Assembly (NCBI GenBank): GCA_947652665.1
Contig: CANTDZ010000011.1
Location: forward strand, 1-42,093
Reading direction: 5' to 3'
Origin: an uncultured Clostridia bacterium
GTDB lineage: Bacteria > Bacillota > Clostridia > Oscillospirales > Acutalibacteraceae
DNA length: 42,093 nucleotides
This document shows, in pieces, positions 29,860 to 38,305 of the stretch. The notes below the pieces were generated by a model. That model was not told the DNA's origin, ran no database searches, and saw only the letters and a program-made list of their open reading frames with translations. Every line of letters starts with the position of its first letter. The stretch's first letter is position 1. The translations under genes were made by a program, and so were the position numbers.

Positions 29860-30564
29860 TTATTGTTCTTCTTTAGCCAGCGCCCCAAAGAGCGCAGGCA
29901 TCCGGTCGTCAAAATAACCCAGGGGGCGTTTGTCTCCCTCTGTCAAATCAATCTCCACCGCAAAGCCCCCATACCCGCCGCAGGCCGCCAGCAGTTCCTC
30001 CCCGGCGCTGTTGAACGCAAACGCCAAAGGCAGCTCCCCGCAAAAGTGGCAGCACCCGGCTATGGGCAGTTCGTTTTCAATAGCCCGGGCACGAGCCAGC
30101 GCGCGCCACTGGTTGTACTGCTGTCGGTGGTACATCCCGGTGCCGACGGGGTTCACGATCAGCACGGGGCCCTCCAGGGCCATAATGCGGCAGACCTCCG
30201 GGAAATGGATTTCATAGCAGATGGGCACGGCGACCTTCCCCAGCCGCGTATCCACACAGCGGATTTTATCGCCGGGGCGCTTGCCCCTTTCCTTCTCGCT
30301 GGCGTGCAAAACGCACTTGGTGTACCCGTCCGTTACCCGGCCGCTTTCTATCACCAGAACCTTTTCCTCGTCCCCGTCCCTATATCCCGTTAAGATGGTG
30401 CCCTCCTGCTTCTCCGAAAGCCCCAGGGCCATCGCCTTGTCTTCTTCGGAGCGCAGGAAGCCTTCCGGGAAGATATAGAGGTCGGCTGGGCCCTCCTGCA
30501 AAAGGCGCGGCATTTCTTCCTTTGCCGCCAGGCGCTTGGGCACAAACAGCTTTATCCGTGCCAT
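29860..30564 (-). CDS. carbon-nitrogen hydrolase (nitrilase superfamily)
   Basis: 234 residues. Catalytic triad segments: Glu in YIFPEGFL, Lys in DGYTKCVLH, Cys in VPICYEIHFPE. A Cys hydrolase acting on an amide or nitrile, such as omega-amidase or carbamoylputrescine-type substrates. ATG at 30564 has AAAGGATAAGGTGG upstream and lies 7 nt after the pcrA stop; the longer frame overlaps pcrA and is rejected. Somewhat shorter than the usual 260-300 residues. In an operon between a helicase and ABC genes; no functional link is evident. Confidence 0.88.
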   Translation of the reverse strand: MARIKLFVPKRLAAKEEMPRLLQEGPADLYIFPEGFLRSEEDKAMALGLSEKQEGTILTGYRDGDEEKVLVIESGRVTDGYTKCVLHASEKERGKRPGDKIRCVDTRLGKVAVPICYEIHFPEVCRIMALEGPVLIVNPVGTGMYHRQQYNQWRALARARAIENELPIAGCCHFCGELPLAFAFNSAGEELLAACGGYGGFAVEIDLTEGDKRPLGYFDDRMPALFGALAKEEQ

Positions 30565-30571
30565 ATCCACC

Positions 30572-32944
30572 TTATCCTTTCTGAAGCCTTGCAAAATTCG
30601 CAAACAGCTTCTTCGTCCCCACCTTGTCAAAGGCGATTTCCAACAGCGTGTCATTGGCCATGGGCGTGGCTGATAAGACCATGCCGGTGCCGAAGGTCTT
30701 GTGGGTGACCGTGTCCCCGGGCTTGTAGGTGCCGGGAGCAGCAGGGGCGGTGCGGGGCTTATACTGGGGCATGGATGGCTTTTTAGGGCCGCCGCCCAGG
30801 GTAGGCAGATTGGGCTCTTTGGGCCGGGGCTGGATGAAAGTACGGGAGCGGGAAAACTCGATGAGCTCCTCGGGAATCTCCCCGGCAAAGCGCGACAGGC
30901 GGTTGCGGTTGGTAGAGCCGAACAGCATACGGGATTCGGCGTGGTACAGGGCCAGCTCCTCTTTGGCGCGGGTGATGGCTACGTAGGCCAAGCGGCGCTC
31001 CTCCTCCACCTGGGTGGGGTCATACAGCACGGCATTGCCGGGGAAGATGCCCTCCTCCATGCCCGGCAGGAACACCACGGGGAACTCCAGACCCTTGGCC
31101 GAGTGGATGGTCATCAGCACGACGCTGTCGTTTGCCTCGTCGTAATTGTCGATATCGGTAAACAGCGCCACCTCTTCCAAAAACCCGGAGAGGGACGCTT
31201 CCTCGCCGTTTTCCTCCTCATAGCGCTGCAGCATGGAGGAAAGCTCCTGGACGTTTTCCCACCGGCCCTCGGCCTTATCGGGGTCATCGGCCTTGAGGAA
31301 TTCCTGGTAGCCGATGGCCTCCACCAGCTCCCCATAGAGCTCGCTGGGGGCCAGGCTCTCCTCGTTCTTCTCCATAAAGCCGTCCATAAGCTTCGTAAAC
31401 TCCGCCAGGCGGCCCACTGCGGCCCGGGAGATGGCGGGGTACTCGTCGGCGTGGCACAGAACCTGGTAGAGGCTTTCGCCCAGCTGCCGGCCAATCTGCG
31501 ACGCGGTGTCCACGGTCTTGTCGCCGATGCCGCGCTTGGGCGTGTTCACAATGCGCTGGAGGCGGATCTCGTCGTCGGGGTTATTGATGACGCTGAGGTA
31601 GGCGATCATGTCCCGCACCTCCTTGCGGTCAAAGAACCGGTGCCCGCCAATAATGCGGTGGGGGATGGCCTGCTTGGCAAACATCCTCTCAAAGGCCAGG
31701 GACTGGGAATTCATGCGGTACAAAACGGCGTAGTCCGAAAATTTGCGCCCCTTGGCCACGCCCTCTAAAATGGCAGTGGCAATGCGGTCGGCCTCGTCCT
31801 GCTCGTTCTCGGCGGTGTGCAGGCGAAGCTTCTCGCCCTCCCCGGCGGCGGTCCAGAGGGTCTTGCCTTTGCGCTCGGTGTTGTTCTCTATGACGGCGTT
31901 GGCGGCATCCAGTATGTTCTGGGTCGAGCGGTAATTCTGCTCCAGCCGCACGGCCTTAGCCCCGGGGTTGTCCTGCTCGAAATTCAGGATGTTCTCGATG
32001 GTGGCCCCCCGGAACTTGTAGATGCTCTGGTCGTCGTCGCCCACCACGCAGAGGTTCCGGTGCTTTCCGGCCAGCAGGTTTACAAATTTATATTGTGCAT
32101 GGTTCGTATCCTGATATTCGTCCACCATGATATACTGGAAGCGGTCCTGGTAATACTCCAGCACGTCGGGGGCCTTCTCGAACAGCCGCACGGCGTTGAC
32201 CAGCAGGTCGTCGAAGTCCATAGCGTCGGCGTCCTCCAGGCGGCGCTGGTAGAGGAGGTAGGCACGGGCTACCTGCTTGAGGCGGTAGTCCTTTTCGTTC
32301 ATATCCTCGTACTCCCGGGGCGAAATGAGCTGCTCCTTTGCCCGGGAAATTTCCGCCAACACGGCCTTGTGGGAAAGCGCCCGTTCCGAGATGTCCAGCT
32401 GGCGCAGGACGTCCTTCATCAGGCGGCGGCTGTCGTCGGTGTCGTAGATGGTGAAGTGGGGCGTAAAGCCCAAGCGGTCGCCGTCCCGGCGGAGCATACG
32501 GGCGCAGCTGGCGTGGAACGTGGATGCCCAGATATCATTGCCCGGCTCGCCCAGCATGGCGCACAGGCGCTCCTTGAGCTCCCCGGCGGCCTTATTGGTA
32601 AAGGTGATGGCCATAATGCGCCAGGGCCGGCACGCCGAAACGGAAAGGCGTCCCCGGACCCCATCGTCCAAAGGGCCGCCCTGCAGGTAGCTTTCACAGG
32701 CTTTTAGGTCCTCGTCCGAGAGTTCCGGCTGTATAAAGGTGCTGGTGTACGCCGTCCCGTAGCGGATGAGGCTGGCAATGCGGTTGACCAGCACGGTGGT
32801 CTTGCCGCTGCCGGCCCCGGCCAATACCAGCAGGGGGCCCTGGGAGGTGAACACGGCTTCCTGCTGGCGGGCGTTCATGCGGGAGAAATCTTTTTCCATC
32901 ACCTTGCGGCGCAGGGCGAGGATGTCTTCTTTATTTGCTTGCAT
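30572..32944 (-). CDS. pcrA: ATP-dependent DNA helicase PcrA/UvrD family
   Basis: 790 residues, superfamily 1A. N-terminal Q-motif MNARQQEAVF, Walker A AGAGSGKTT, motif Ia ITFTNKAAGEL, motif II (Walker B) VDEYQDTN, motif III GDDDQSIYKFRGA, motif IV LEQNYRST, motif V MTIHSAKGLEF and motif VI YVAITRAKEEL. It unwinds DNA 3' to 5' in repair and rolling-circle replication. The C-terminal part has a Pro/Lys-rich linker and a Tudor-like end (PGDTVTHKTFGTG) that in PcrA binds RNA polymerase. First gene of the operon with the nitrilase and ABC pair 2. Confidence 0.94.
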   Translation of the reverse strand: MQANKEDILALRRKVMEKDFSRMNARQQEAVFTSQGPLLVLAGAGSGKTTVLVNRIASLIRYGTAYTSTFIQPELSDEDLKACESYLQGGPLDDGVRGRLSVSACRPWRIMAITFTNKAAGELKERLCAMLGEPGNDIWASTFHASCARMLRRDGDRLGFTPHFTIYDTDDSRRLMKDVLRQLDISERALSHKAVLAEISRAKEQLISPREYEDMNEKDYRLKQVARAYLLYQRRLEDADAMDFDDLLVNAVRLFEKAPDVLEYYQDRFQYIMVDEYQDTNHAQYKFVNLLAGKHRNLCVVGDDDQSIYKFRGATIENILNFEQDNPGAKAVRLEQNYRSTQNILDAANAVIENNTERKGKTLWTAAGEGEKLRLHTAENEQDEADRIATAILEGVAKGRKFSDYAVLYRMNSQSLAFERMFAKQAIPHRIIGGHRFFDRKEVRDMIAYLSVINNPDDEIRLQRIVNTPKRGIGDKTVDTASQIGRQLGESLYQVLCHADEYPAISRAAVGRLAEFTKLMDGFMEKNEESLAPSELYGELVEAIGYQEFLKADDPDKAEGRWENVQELSSMLQRYEEENGEEASLSGFLEEVALFTDIDNYDEANDSVVLMTIHSAKGLEFPVVFLPGMEEGIFPGNAVLYDPTQVEEERRLAYVAITRAKEELALYHAESRMLFGSTNRNRLSRFAGEIPEELIEFSRSRTFIQPRPKEPNLPTLGGGPKKPSMPQYKPRTAPAAPGTYKPGDTVTHKTFGTGMVLSATPMANDTLLEIAFDKVGTKKLFANFARLQKG

Positions 32945-32980
32945 AATATTCGAATGCCTTCCTTTTTTTAATCTTCCTCT

Positions 32981-33009
32981 ATTTTACATGATTGTGCCGG
33001 GCAAGGCAA
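32981..33009 (-). promoter_or_regulatory. promoter of the pcrA operon
   Basis: Minus-strand TTGCCT (33004-33009), 17-nt spacer, TAAAAT (32981-32986). Divergent from the DUF1836 promoter. Confidence 0.6.
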
Positions 33010-33027
33010 TCGAACACAAAAGAAAAT

Positions 33028-33056
33028 TTGAAAAATCCGGCCGCTTCCGCTATAAT
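33028..33056 (+). promoter_or_regulatory. promoter of the DUF1836 gene
   Basis: TTGAAA (33028-33033), 17-nt spacer, TATAAT (33051-33056), about 24 nt before the ribosome site end. Confidence 0.8.
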
Positions 33057-33086
33057 AGGAGCAGACAAACAGAAAGGACGTTTCCG

Positions 33087-33623
33087 ATGGACGACGCTTT
33101 GAAAAATACCGCCCAATGGGCCCACCACGCCTCCGAGCTCCCCCTGCCCCAGTGGGACAGCTTCCCCAACATCCCCCTTTACATGGACCAGGTGGTGCTC
33201 TACCTCAGCGACCAGCTCCAGGCCTTCCAGCGGGAGGGGGGACAGCCGCTGCTGACCAGCTCCATGGTCAATAACTATGTGAAAAACGGGGCCATCCCCC
33301 GGCCGGAAAAAAAGAAATACGACCGTCGCCATTTAGGAGAGCTGGCCGCTTTATGTATGCTCAAGCAGGTGCTGTCGCTGCAGGACATCGCCACGCTGTT
33401 TTCCGGCGAAACGGAGGCACAGGAGCTCTATGGGCTTTTCTGTGAAGTCCACCGTGCCGCCATGGAGGAAGTGTGCGCCGAACTGGACAAAAGCCTGCAG
33501 AAAGCAGCCGCCGACCCCCGCCAGGAAGCCCTCCGCCTGGCTGCTGAAGCCAATGCCAAACGCGCCGCCGCCGAGCACATCCTGGTAGAGCTGGCCAAAA
33601 AAGCGGCAGACAGCAAAGAATAA
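33087..33623 (+). CDS. DUF1836 family protein (MerR-like winged helix)
   Basis: 178 residues. The core (about 25-125) is DUF1836-like: FPNIPLYMDQVVLYL, the segment LLTSSMVNNYVKNGAIPRPEKKKYDRRHL resembling a MerR-type DNA-binding wing, then LAALCMLKQVLSLQDIATL. The C-terminal 45 residues are an Ala/Glu/Lys-rich helix, probably a coiled coil for dimerisation. Likely a small DNA-binding regulator. ATG 33087 has AGAAAGGACG upstream and sits just after the promoter; the longer frame starts before it. Monocistronic with a strong terminator. Confidence 0.85.
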   Translation: MDDALKNTAQWAHHASELPLPQWDSFPNIPLYMDQVVLYLSDQLQAFQREGGQPLLTSSMVNNYVKNGAIPRPEKKKYDRRHLGELAALCMLKQVLSLQDIATLFSGETEAQELYGLFCEVHRAAMEEVCAELDKSLQKAAADPRQEALRLAAEANAKRAAAEHILVELAKKAADSKE

Positions 33624-33660
33624 AGAAGGAAGGCCGCGGGGATTGGCGGCCTTCCTTCTT
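33623..33660. terminator. bidirectional terminator overlapping the DUF1836 stop codon
   Basis: 15-bp stem AAGAAGGAAGGCCGC / GCGGCCTTCCTTCTT with an 8-nt loop between convergent DUF1836 and holB. Confidence 0.88.
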
Positions 33661-33674
33661 GCATTTTGACTGGT

Positions 33675-34661
33675 TCACGAGCGGCCGATGGCCCCCCGCA
33701 GCGCTGCACAGAACTGCGTGATGAGCAGGCTGGTGTTGGCGTTGCGCTCTAAATCCTGCCGGGCCTTTTCGGCCAGGCCGGGCAGCTGCACCAGCTGCTT
33801 GATGGGCAGGTCGGCTAGGCGGTCGGCCGCTTCCGGGGAGCCGCCCAGGAGCGTCTTGCCGCCGCTGCGGAGCACGACGGCATCCCGGAAAAGGAGCTCC
33901 AGCCGGGCGAGGGTTTGGCGGCACAGGGCCCGGTCCTTTAAGAGGGGGGCCGTAGCCGCCAAAAGCCCGTGAGCCCCTCGGGCCGGCAGGGCCTTGGCAA
34001 TGGACACGGCGGCTTCCATGGCTTCTTTGGCGGTGCCGCTGCCCAGCTCTTCCTGCATCCGGCCCAGGTTGCCCCCGCAGAGCGCCGCCAGCTTCTGGGC
34101 CTCGCTGGGCTTCACGTCCGCGTGGGACTGGAGCCACTGGGCCGCTTCCTCCTCCGGGGGAGGCATCAGCTGGAAGGCCTGGGCGCGGGAGCGGATGGTG
34201 GACAGCAGCGCCTGGGCCGACCGGCAGACCATCAGGAACACCGCGCCCTCGGGCGGCTCCTCAATGAGCTTGAGGAGCTTGTTCTGGGAGGCCTCGGAGG
34301 TGCGGTCGCCAAAGACCAGGATGTAGACGCTGTAGTCGGCCTCGTCGGGCATACGCTGGGCGTCCGATGCCATTTCCTGTATCTGCTCCACGGAGATGTT
34401 GCCGCCGTCGCCCTTGCCTTCTATCCGGCGTATGTCCGGGTGGGACCCCGCCAGCGCCCGCCGGCACGCAGGGCACTCCCCGCAGGGGGCGCGGTCCTTT
34501 TCACGGCACACCAAAGCCCGGGCAATGTGCCCCGCCAGCGTGCGGCGGCCCGTACCCGGTTCCCCTTGGAGCAGGATGGCATGAGGAAAACGCCCGGAGG
34601 AAAAGGCGTCGGAGAGGGCGCTCTTTACCCCGGGGTTCCCTAAAAAGTCGGAAAAATCCAC
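33675..34661 (-). CDS. holB: DNA polymerase III subunit delta prime
   Basis: 328 residues, AAA+ clamp-loader subunit. Order: GNPGVKSALSDAF, P-loop GEPGTGRRTLAGH, four-cysteine zinc module (CREKDRAPCGECPAC), KLLKLIEEPPEGAVF, and the SRC-like STIRSRAQAF. The P-loop has Arg instead of the usual Lys, fitting a delta-prime that does not hydrolyse ATP. GTG start, 6 nt after darA. The darA-holB neighbourhood is conserved in Firmicutes (yaaQ-yaaR-holB in Bacillus); yaaR and tmk are absent here. Confidence 0.92.
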   Translation of the reverse strand: MDFSDFLGNPGVKSALSDAFSSGRFPHAILLQGEPGTGRRTLAGHIARALVCREKDRAPCGECPACRRALAGSHPDIRRIEGKGDGGNISVEQIQEMASDAQRMPDEADYSVYILVFGDRTSEASQNKLLKLIEEPPEGAVFLMVCRSAQALLSTIRSRAQAFQLMPPPEEEAAQWLQSHADVKPSEAQKLAALCGGNLGRMQEELGSGTAKEAMEAAVSIAKALPARGAHGLLAATAPLLKDRALCRQTLARLELLFRDAVVLRSGGKTLLGGSPEAADRLADLPIKQLVQLPGLAEKARQDLERNANTSLLITQFCAALRGAIGRS

Positions 34662-34667
34662 GGACGG

Positions 34668-34991
34668 TTATACCTTTTCGAAGCGGTCCACGTTCAGGAC
34701 GAAGATGGTGGAGCCGCCCACGGTCACTTCCACGGGGAAGGACGAGTACATCCCCACCTCCATGGTAGAGGTGCTGGGGACGATCTGGGTGCGGCGGGAG
34801 CTGTACTTGGAGATGATGCCGATGACGTCGTCCACCTTCTCATCTTCCACGCCGGAGATGAAGGTGGTGTTGCCGGCCATCAAAAAGCCGCCGGTGGTGG
34901 CCAGCTTGGTGACGGAATAGCCTCCCCGGGTGAGGGCGGAGGACACGGCGCCGCTGTCGTCGTTACTTACGATGGCTAAAATTAATTTCAT
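34668..34991 (-). CDS. darA: cyclic-di-AMP receptor (PII-like, DarA/PstA)
   Basis: 107 residues, typical length. Begins MKLILAIVSNDDSGAVSSAL with the PII-like beta-alpha-beta fold, then LATTGGFLMAGNTTFISGVE, with the T-G-G and N-T-T residues that contact c-di-AMP. A trimer that reads the cell's c-di-AMP level. Upstream of holB, as in other Firmicutes. The ribosome site is weak (GAAAGAG) and the promoter element is at 35089. Confidence 0.95.
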   Translation of the reverse strand: MKLILAIVSNDDSGAVSSALTRGGYSVTKLATTGGFLMAGNTTFISGVEDEKVDDVIGIISKYSSRRTQIVPSTSTMEVGMYSSFPVEVTVGGSTIFVLNVDRFEKV

Positions 34992-35088
34992 AAAAGATCA
35001 ACTCTTTCCCGGCCGGGAGCGGTTGCCCAGCCTGCTTTTATTTTTATCTGCAAGCATTATGGCGCGTGCAGGAATATTATGTGAATCT

Positions 35089-35094
35089 ATTATA
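35089..35094 (-). promoter_or_regulatory. extended -10 element for darA-holB
   Basis: Minus-strand ATGCTATAAT: consensus -10 with the TGn extension, which can work without a good -35 (here TGGCTT at 17 nt). Confidence 0.65.
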
Positions 35095-35145
35095 GCATAG
35101 TACCGGGAAAAAAGCCAGAGGAATTTGACATTTTGTACAGTTTAT

Positions 35146-36417
35146 CTATTTTAGATTGTCCAGGGCTTTGGGCGCGGCTATAAACAGCGCCAGCACGTTC
35201 GGAATGGCCATGAGGCCGTTGAAGGCGTCGCCCAGCTGGAAGACCAGCTCCAGGGGCAGCAGGCACCCCAAAACAGCCGCTCCGGCCGACGCGAGGGCAA
35301 AGGGCGTCCGCCCCCGGCCCTTTGTCAGGTAGAAAAGCCCGCTGCGCCCATAACAGCACCAGGCCACCGCCGTTGCCAAGGCAAACAGCACCGTGCATAG
35401 CGACACCGCCCACCGTCCCCAGGAGCCCATGGCCTGCTCGTAGGGGTAGAAGGTCATCTGCGTGCCCGTAAGCCCCGGCGCCGGGCAGCACAGGATGCAC
35501 AGCCCTGTCACCGTGCACATGACTAGGGTGTCCAGGAAAACCTGGAAAATCCCCATGTAGCCCAGCTCTATGGGACTGCGGCCTTCCACCTCCTCATAGG
35601 CAAAGGCCGAGCTGCCCAGCCCCGCTTCGTTGGTGAACACCCCCCGGGAGACGCCCGTCCGCATGGCCAGGAGCATCCCCGCCGTGCCCCCGGCCCCGGC
35701 CCGCAGGGAAAACGCGCCCTCCCAGATGGAACCGAACGCCTGGGGCAGGTTCGCCCGGAAGACCCACAGCACTACCAGCGACGCCCCCATGAACAGCAGG
35801 GTCATGGCCGGCACCAGCTTCTCCGTGATCTTCACCGCGAACCCTAGGCCGCCCCGGGCCACAAAAAAGAGCATCGCTCCCGCCAGCGCCCCCACGGCCC
35901 AGACAGGCGCGCCCAGTTCCTGACAGGCGGTGCTGAAAGCGTGCATCTGCACCATATTGCCCATGCCCAGCGAGGACAGACAGCACCCTGCCGCGTACAC
36001 CAGCGCCAGCTTGCCGCCGAACCGCCCTGCCTTCTCGATATAGCGCAGCGCTCCCGTGCCCCGGCCCCCGGATGTTTTGTAACGGGCGCAAAGGTAGTTC
36101 TCCATAAACACCGTCATCATGCCCAGGATGGACGACGCCCACATCCAGAAAAGTGCGCCGGGACCGCCTACGGCTATAGCGGCGGCTACGCCTACAATGT
36201 TGCCTGTGCCGATGGAACCCGCCAGCGCCGCCGTCAGCGCCTGGAACTGACTGACCCCCGAGCCCTTGCGCTCCCGGGAACCCAGGGCCGATTGCAGCCA
36301 GCAGAAGGTCTTGCGGACTTGGAAGAAGCAGGTCTCATACGAAAAGTAAAATCCGGCGGAAAGGATCAGGGCCAGCGTAGGCCAGCCCCACAGCAGATCG
36401 CGCAGTGCCTGTGCCAT
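35146..36417 (-). CDS. sodium:alanine/glycine symporter (AGCS family)
   Basis: 423 residues, about ten membrane helices. Family signature ALTAALAGSIGTGNIVGVA near residue 65, then GGPGALFWMW, MENYLCARY and the FTNEAGLGSSAFA segment. It takes up alanine or glycine with Na+. ATG 36417 lies 2 nt after the stop of the polysaccharide deacetylase, with GGGGGC upstream; the longer frame overlaps that gene. Slightly shorter than the usual 450-490 residues, with a short C-terminal tail. Confidence 0.92.
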   Translation of the reverse strand: MAQALRDLLWGWPTLALILSAGFYFSYETCFFQVRKTFCWLQSALGSRERKGSGVSQFQALTAALAGSIGTGNIVGVAAAIAVGGPGALFWMWASSILGMMTVFMENYLCARYKTSGGRGTGALRYIEKAGRFGGKLALVYAAGCCLSSLGMGNMVQMHAFSTACQELGAPVWAVGALAGAMLFFVARGGLGFAVKITEKLVPAMTLLFMGASLVVLWVFRANLPQAFGSIWEGAFSLRAGAGGTAGMLLAMRTGVSRGVFTNEAGLGSSAFAYEEVEGRSPIELGYMGIFQVFLDTLVMCTVTGLCILCCPAPGLTGTQMTFYPYEQAMGSWGRWAVSLCTVLFALATAVAWCCYGRSGLFYLTKGRGRTPFALASAGAAVLGCLLPLELVFQLGDAFNGLMAIPNVLALFIAAPKALDNLK

Positions 36418-36419
36418 AC

Positions 36420-37292
36420 TTATGCCCCCAGCTTCATTTTCTTCTCGAAGAATTCCTGGGAGCTTATCCCCGACTTCCGCAAAAACCGCCCCAGGCCGCA
36501 GAGGGACTCCGGGTCGCGGGTGACCCGGCACACCTTCTCCTCGCAAGACAGCGTGCACGGGAAGCCTAACCCTTTCACCAGCTCCGGTGTAGCCTTGCTG
36601 AACGCCCCGAAGGGGTACACAAACGCCGTGGGGCGCGCGCCCACCTTATCGGCTATGGCGTCCTGGGCTTTTTGTAGGTCGCTGGTCAGCAGCTGTTTAT
36701 ATTGGGCGTCCGATTCGCTGGCGAGCTTCTTCACGCCCAAGCGGCCCCCGTCGCTTTGATGCAGGTCGTAGCTGTGGTTCTGCACCTCCACCAGGCCGGA
36801 ATCCGCCATCTCCTTAAGCTGGGCCCAGGTGCAGTGGGAGTAGTAGGCGTTCTCATCCGGCGTATCGGTGTACAGGTCGGTGTACTTGCCGATGGGCGAG
36901 ATCACAAACTTGCTCTGGTACTTTTGCGCCAGCGGGTACGCATACAAATAATTATTATAGTAGCCGTCGTCAAAGGTCAGCAGTACCGGCTTTTCCGGCA
37001 GGGGCTTCCCCTGGGTGTAGGCGATCAGGTCTTCCACCAGGATGGTCGTATAGCCGTGGCCGCGCAGGTATTGCAGGTCGCTCTCAAACTCGTCGGGCGA
37101 GATGACGTACTGCCCGTGGCGCGCCTCGTCCTTTAAGACGGCATGGTACATCACCACGGGGATGTCGGCCCCGTCTGCCGTGGCGGCGGCTGTGATCAGG
37201 GCCCCGGCGCCCAGTATGACGCATAGGGCCGCCAGGCCTACTATCTTTAGGTTGATCTTTACCAGGGCAAAGAGCCCTCTTTGCTTTCTCAT
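36420..37292 (-). CDS. membrane-anchored polysaccharide deacetylase
   Basis: 290 residues. N-terminal signal/anchor helix (about 12-35), then a NodB-type domain: VVMYHAVL, metal-binding LTFDDGYYNN, VEVQNHSYDLH with the second His pair, and FVYPFGAFS. It removes acetyl groups from a cell-wall polymer or a similar glycan outside the cell. ATG 37292 (MRKQRG) is preferred to 37316 because the earlier start lies in a terminator hairpin. The only ribosome-like site, GGGGTGGG, is part of that stem. Confidence 0.9.
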   Translation of the reverse strand: MRKQRGLFALVKINLKIVGLAALCVILGAGALITAAATADGADIPVVMYHAVLKDEARHGQYVISPDEFESDLQYLRGHGYTTILVEDLIAYTQGKPLPEKPVLLTFDDGYYNNYLYAYPLAQKYQSKFVISPIGKYTDLYTDTPDENAYYSHCTWAQLKEMADSGLVEVQNHSYDLHQSDGGRLGVKKLASESDAQYKQLLTSDLQKAQDAIADKVGARPTAFVYPFGAFSKATPELVKGLGFPCTLSCEEKVCRVTRDPESLCGLGRFLRKSGISSQEFFEKKMKLGA

Positions 37293-37299
37293 AAAAATA

Positions 37300-37332
37300 C
37301 CCACCCCCACTACCATGTATAGTGGGGGCGGG
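37300..37332. terminator. bidirectional terminator overlapping the deacetylase ribosome site
   Basis: 12 of 13 pairs: CCCACCCCCACTA / TAGTGGGGGCGGG with a 7-nt loop; T-rich on both sides (TTTCTTTT on plus, TATTTTT on minus). The minus-strand 3' arm contains the G-rich ribosome site of the deacetylase, and its T-tract runs into that gene's ATG. Confidence 0.82.
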
Positions 37333-37343
37333 TTTCTTTTATG

Positions 37344-38003
37344 TCATTTCACGATTTGGTAGATGGTGATGGTATGCAGTACGCTCCCCGCCAGCACAAA
37401 CAGGTGGAACACCGAATGCATATAGGGAATCTTCTTCCCCAGCCCATAGAGCACCGCGCCCAGGGTGTAGCACAACCCCCCGGACAGCAGGCACCAGAAG
37501 CCCACGGCCGACACGTTCTGGGTGAACGTCTTCATGGCGAACACCACTACCCAGCCCATGGCCAGATAGCAGGCCATAGAGACGGCTTTAAACCTCTCCA
37601 CGCTGACCGCGTTTAAGACGATGCCCAGCGCCGCCGCAGCCCACACCACGCCGAACATCGTCCAGCCCTGCACGCCGCCCAGGCTCAGGAGCGTAATGGG
37701 CGTGTACGTCCCGGCGATGAGCAGGAAGATGGTGCAGTGGTCCAGGGAGCGGAACACCACCTTGGCCCGGTTGACCCCCAGCGCGTGGTACAGCGTGGAG
37801 ACCGTGTACAGCAGCACCATTGTCGAGCCGTATATAGAAACGCAGCTGACGGTAAGCGGCGTTTTTCGGCAAACGGCCAGCAGCAGAACAAGCCCTGCCA
37901 CAGCCAGCATCGCGGACACTCCGTGGGATACCGACGAAAAAATCTCTTCCCCCAACGTATACCGGGGCAGTCCCAGCCTCCGGCGTTTCTCAATCTGTTC
38001 CAT
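37344..38003 (-). CDS. hemolysin III family (PAQR-like) membrane protein
   Basis: 219 residues, seven membrane helices. Conserved histidines: EEIFSSVSHGVSAM, STLYHALG, and MHSVFHLFVLAGSVLH; these are the zinc-site residues of the HlyIII/PAQR family. Often annotated as hemolysin III, but more likely a membrane lipid hydrolase or a fluidity regulator. ATG 38003 follows AAAGGGTGTG; the longer frame adds nine residues with no ribosome site. Confidence 0.92.
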   Translation of the reverse strand: MEQIEKRRRLGLPRYTLGEEIFSSVSHGVSAMLAVAGLVLLLAVCRKTPLTVSCVSIYGSTMVLLYTVSTLYHALGVNRAKVVFRSLDHCTIFLLIAGTYTPITLLSLGGVQGWTMFGVVWAAAALGIVLNAVSVERFKAVSMACYLAMGWVVVFAMKTFTQNVSAVGFWCLLSGGLCYTLGAVLYGLGKKIPYMHSVFHLFVLAGSVLHTITIYQIVK

Positions 38004-38057
38004 ATTACACACCCTTTCGAATCTTGTCATCTGGTTTTATAAACTAGATATGCTTAT

Positions 38058-38086
38058 AGTATACTCCTTACCATCTCAAATTTCAA
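38058..38086 (-). promoter_or_regulatory. promoter of the HlyIII gene
   Basis: Minus-strand TTGAAA (38081-38086), 17-nt spacer, TATACT (38058-38063). Confidence 0.75.
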
Positions 38087-38136
38087 CCCCCTTTTGGACC
38101 TGATTTGTGAATTTTCTAAAAATCTTTTTTCCTCGG

Positions 38137-38165
38137 TTGACATTTCCTGCAACCCGTGCTACTAT
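38137..38165 (+). promoter_or_regulatory. promoter of ABC exporter pair 3
   Basis: TTGACA (38137-38142), 17-nt spacer, TACTAT (38160-38165) with TGC extension. About 140 nt upstream of the first ABC start codon. Confidence 0.77.
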
Positions 38166-38215
38166 TTTGTATACCGTCATTTCTGCCCGCTGTCTGCTGT
38201 ACGTTGCACAGAACC

Positions 38216-38288
38216 GCGCTGGCATAGCCAAACCTGCATCCGCCCCGCCGTGTCAAGGGGCGAGCATTGGCTTTGCCGCGCTTTTTTT
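38216..38288 (+). terminator. attenuator terminator in the leader of ABC pair 3
   Basis: Long stem: 38216-38231 pairs with 38267-38281 (15 pairs, one T-T mismatch and one bulge), followed by seven T at 38282-38288. The loop holds a second hairpin CGCCCC / GGGGCG (38241-38262). It ends 17 nt before the ABC ATG, so most transcripts would stop unless the stem is opened. The remaining leader (38172-38215) has no supported ORF. The intergenic region 38087-38136 shows nothing else. Confidence 0.8.
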
Positions 38289-38305
38289 ATGAGAGGTACA
38301 AATTT

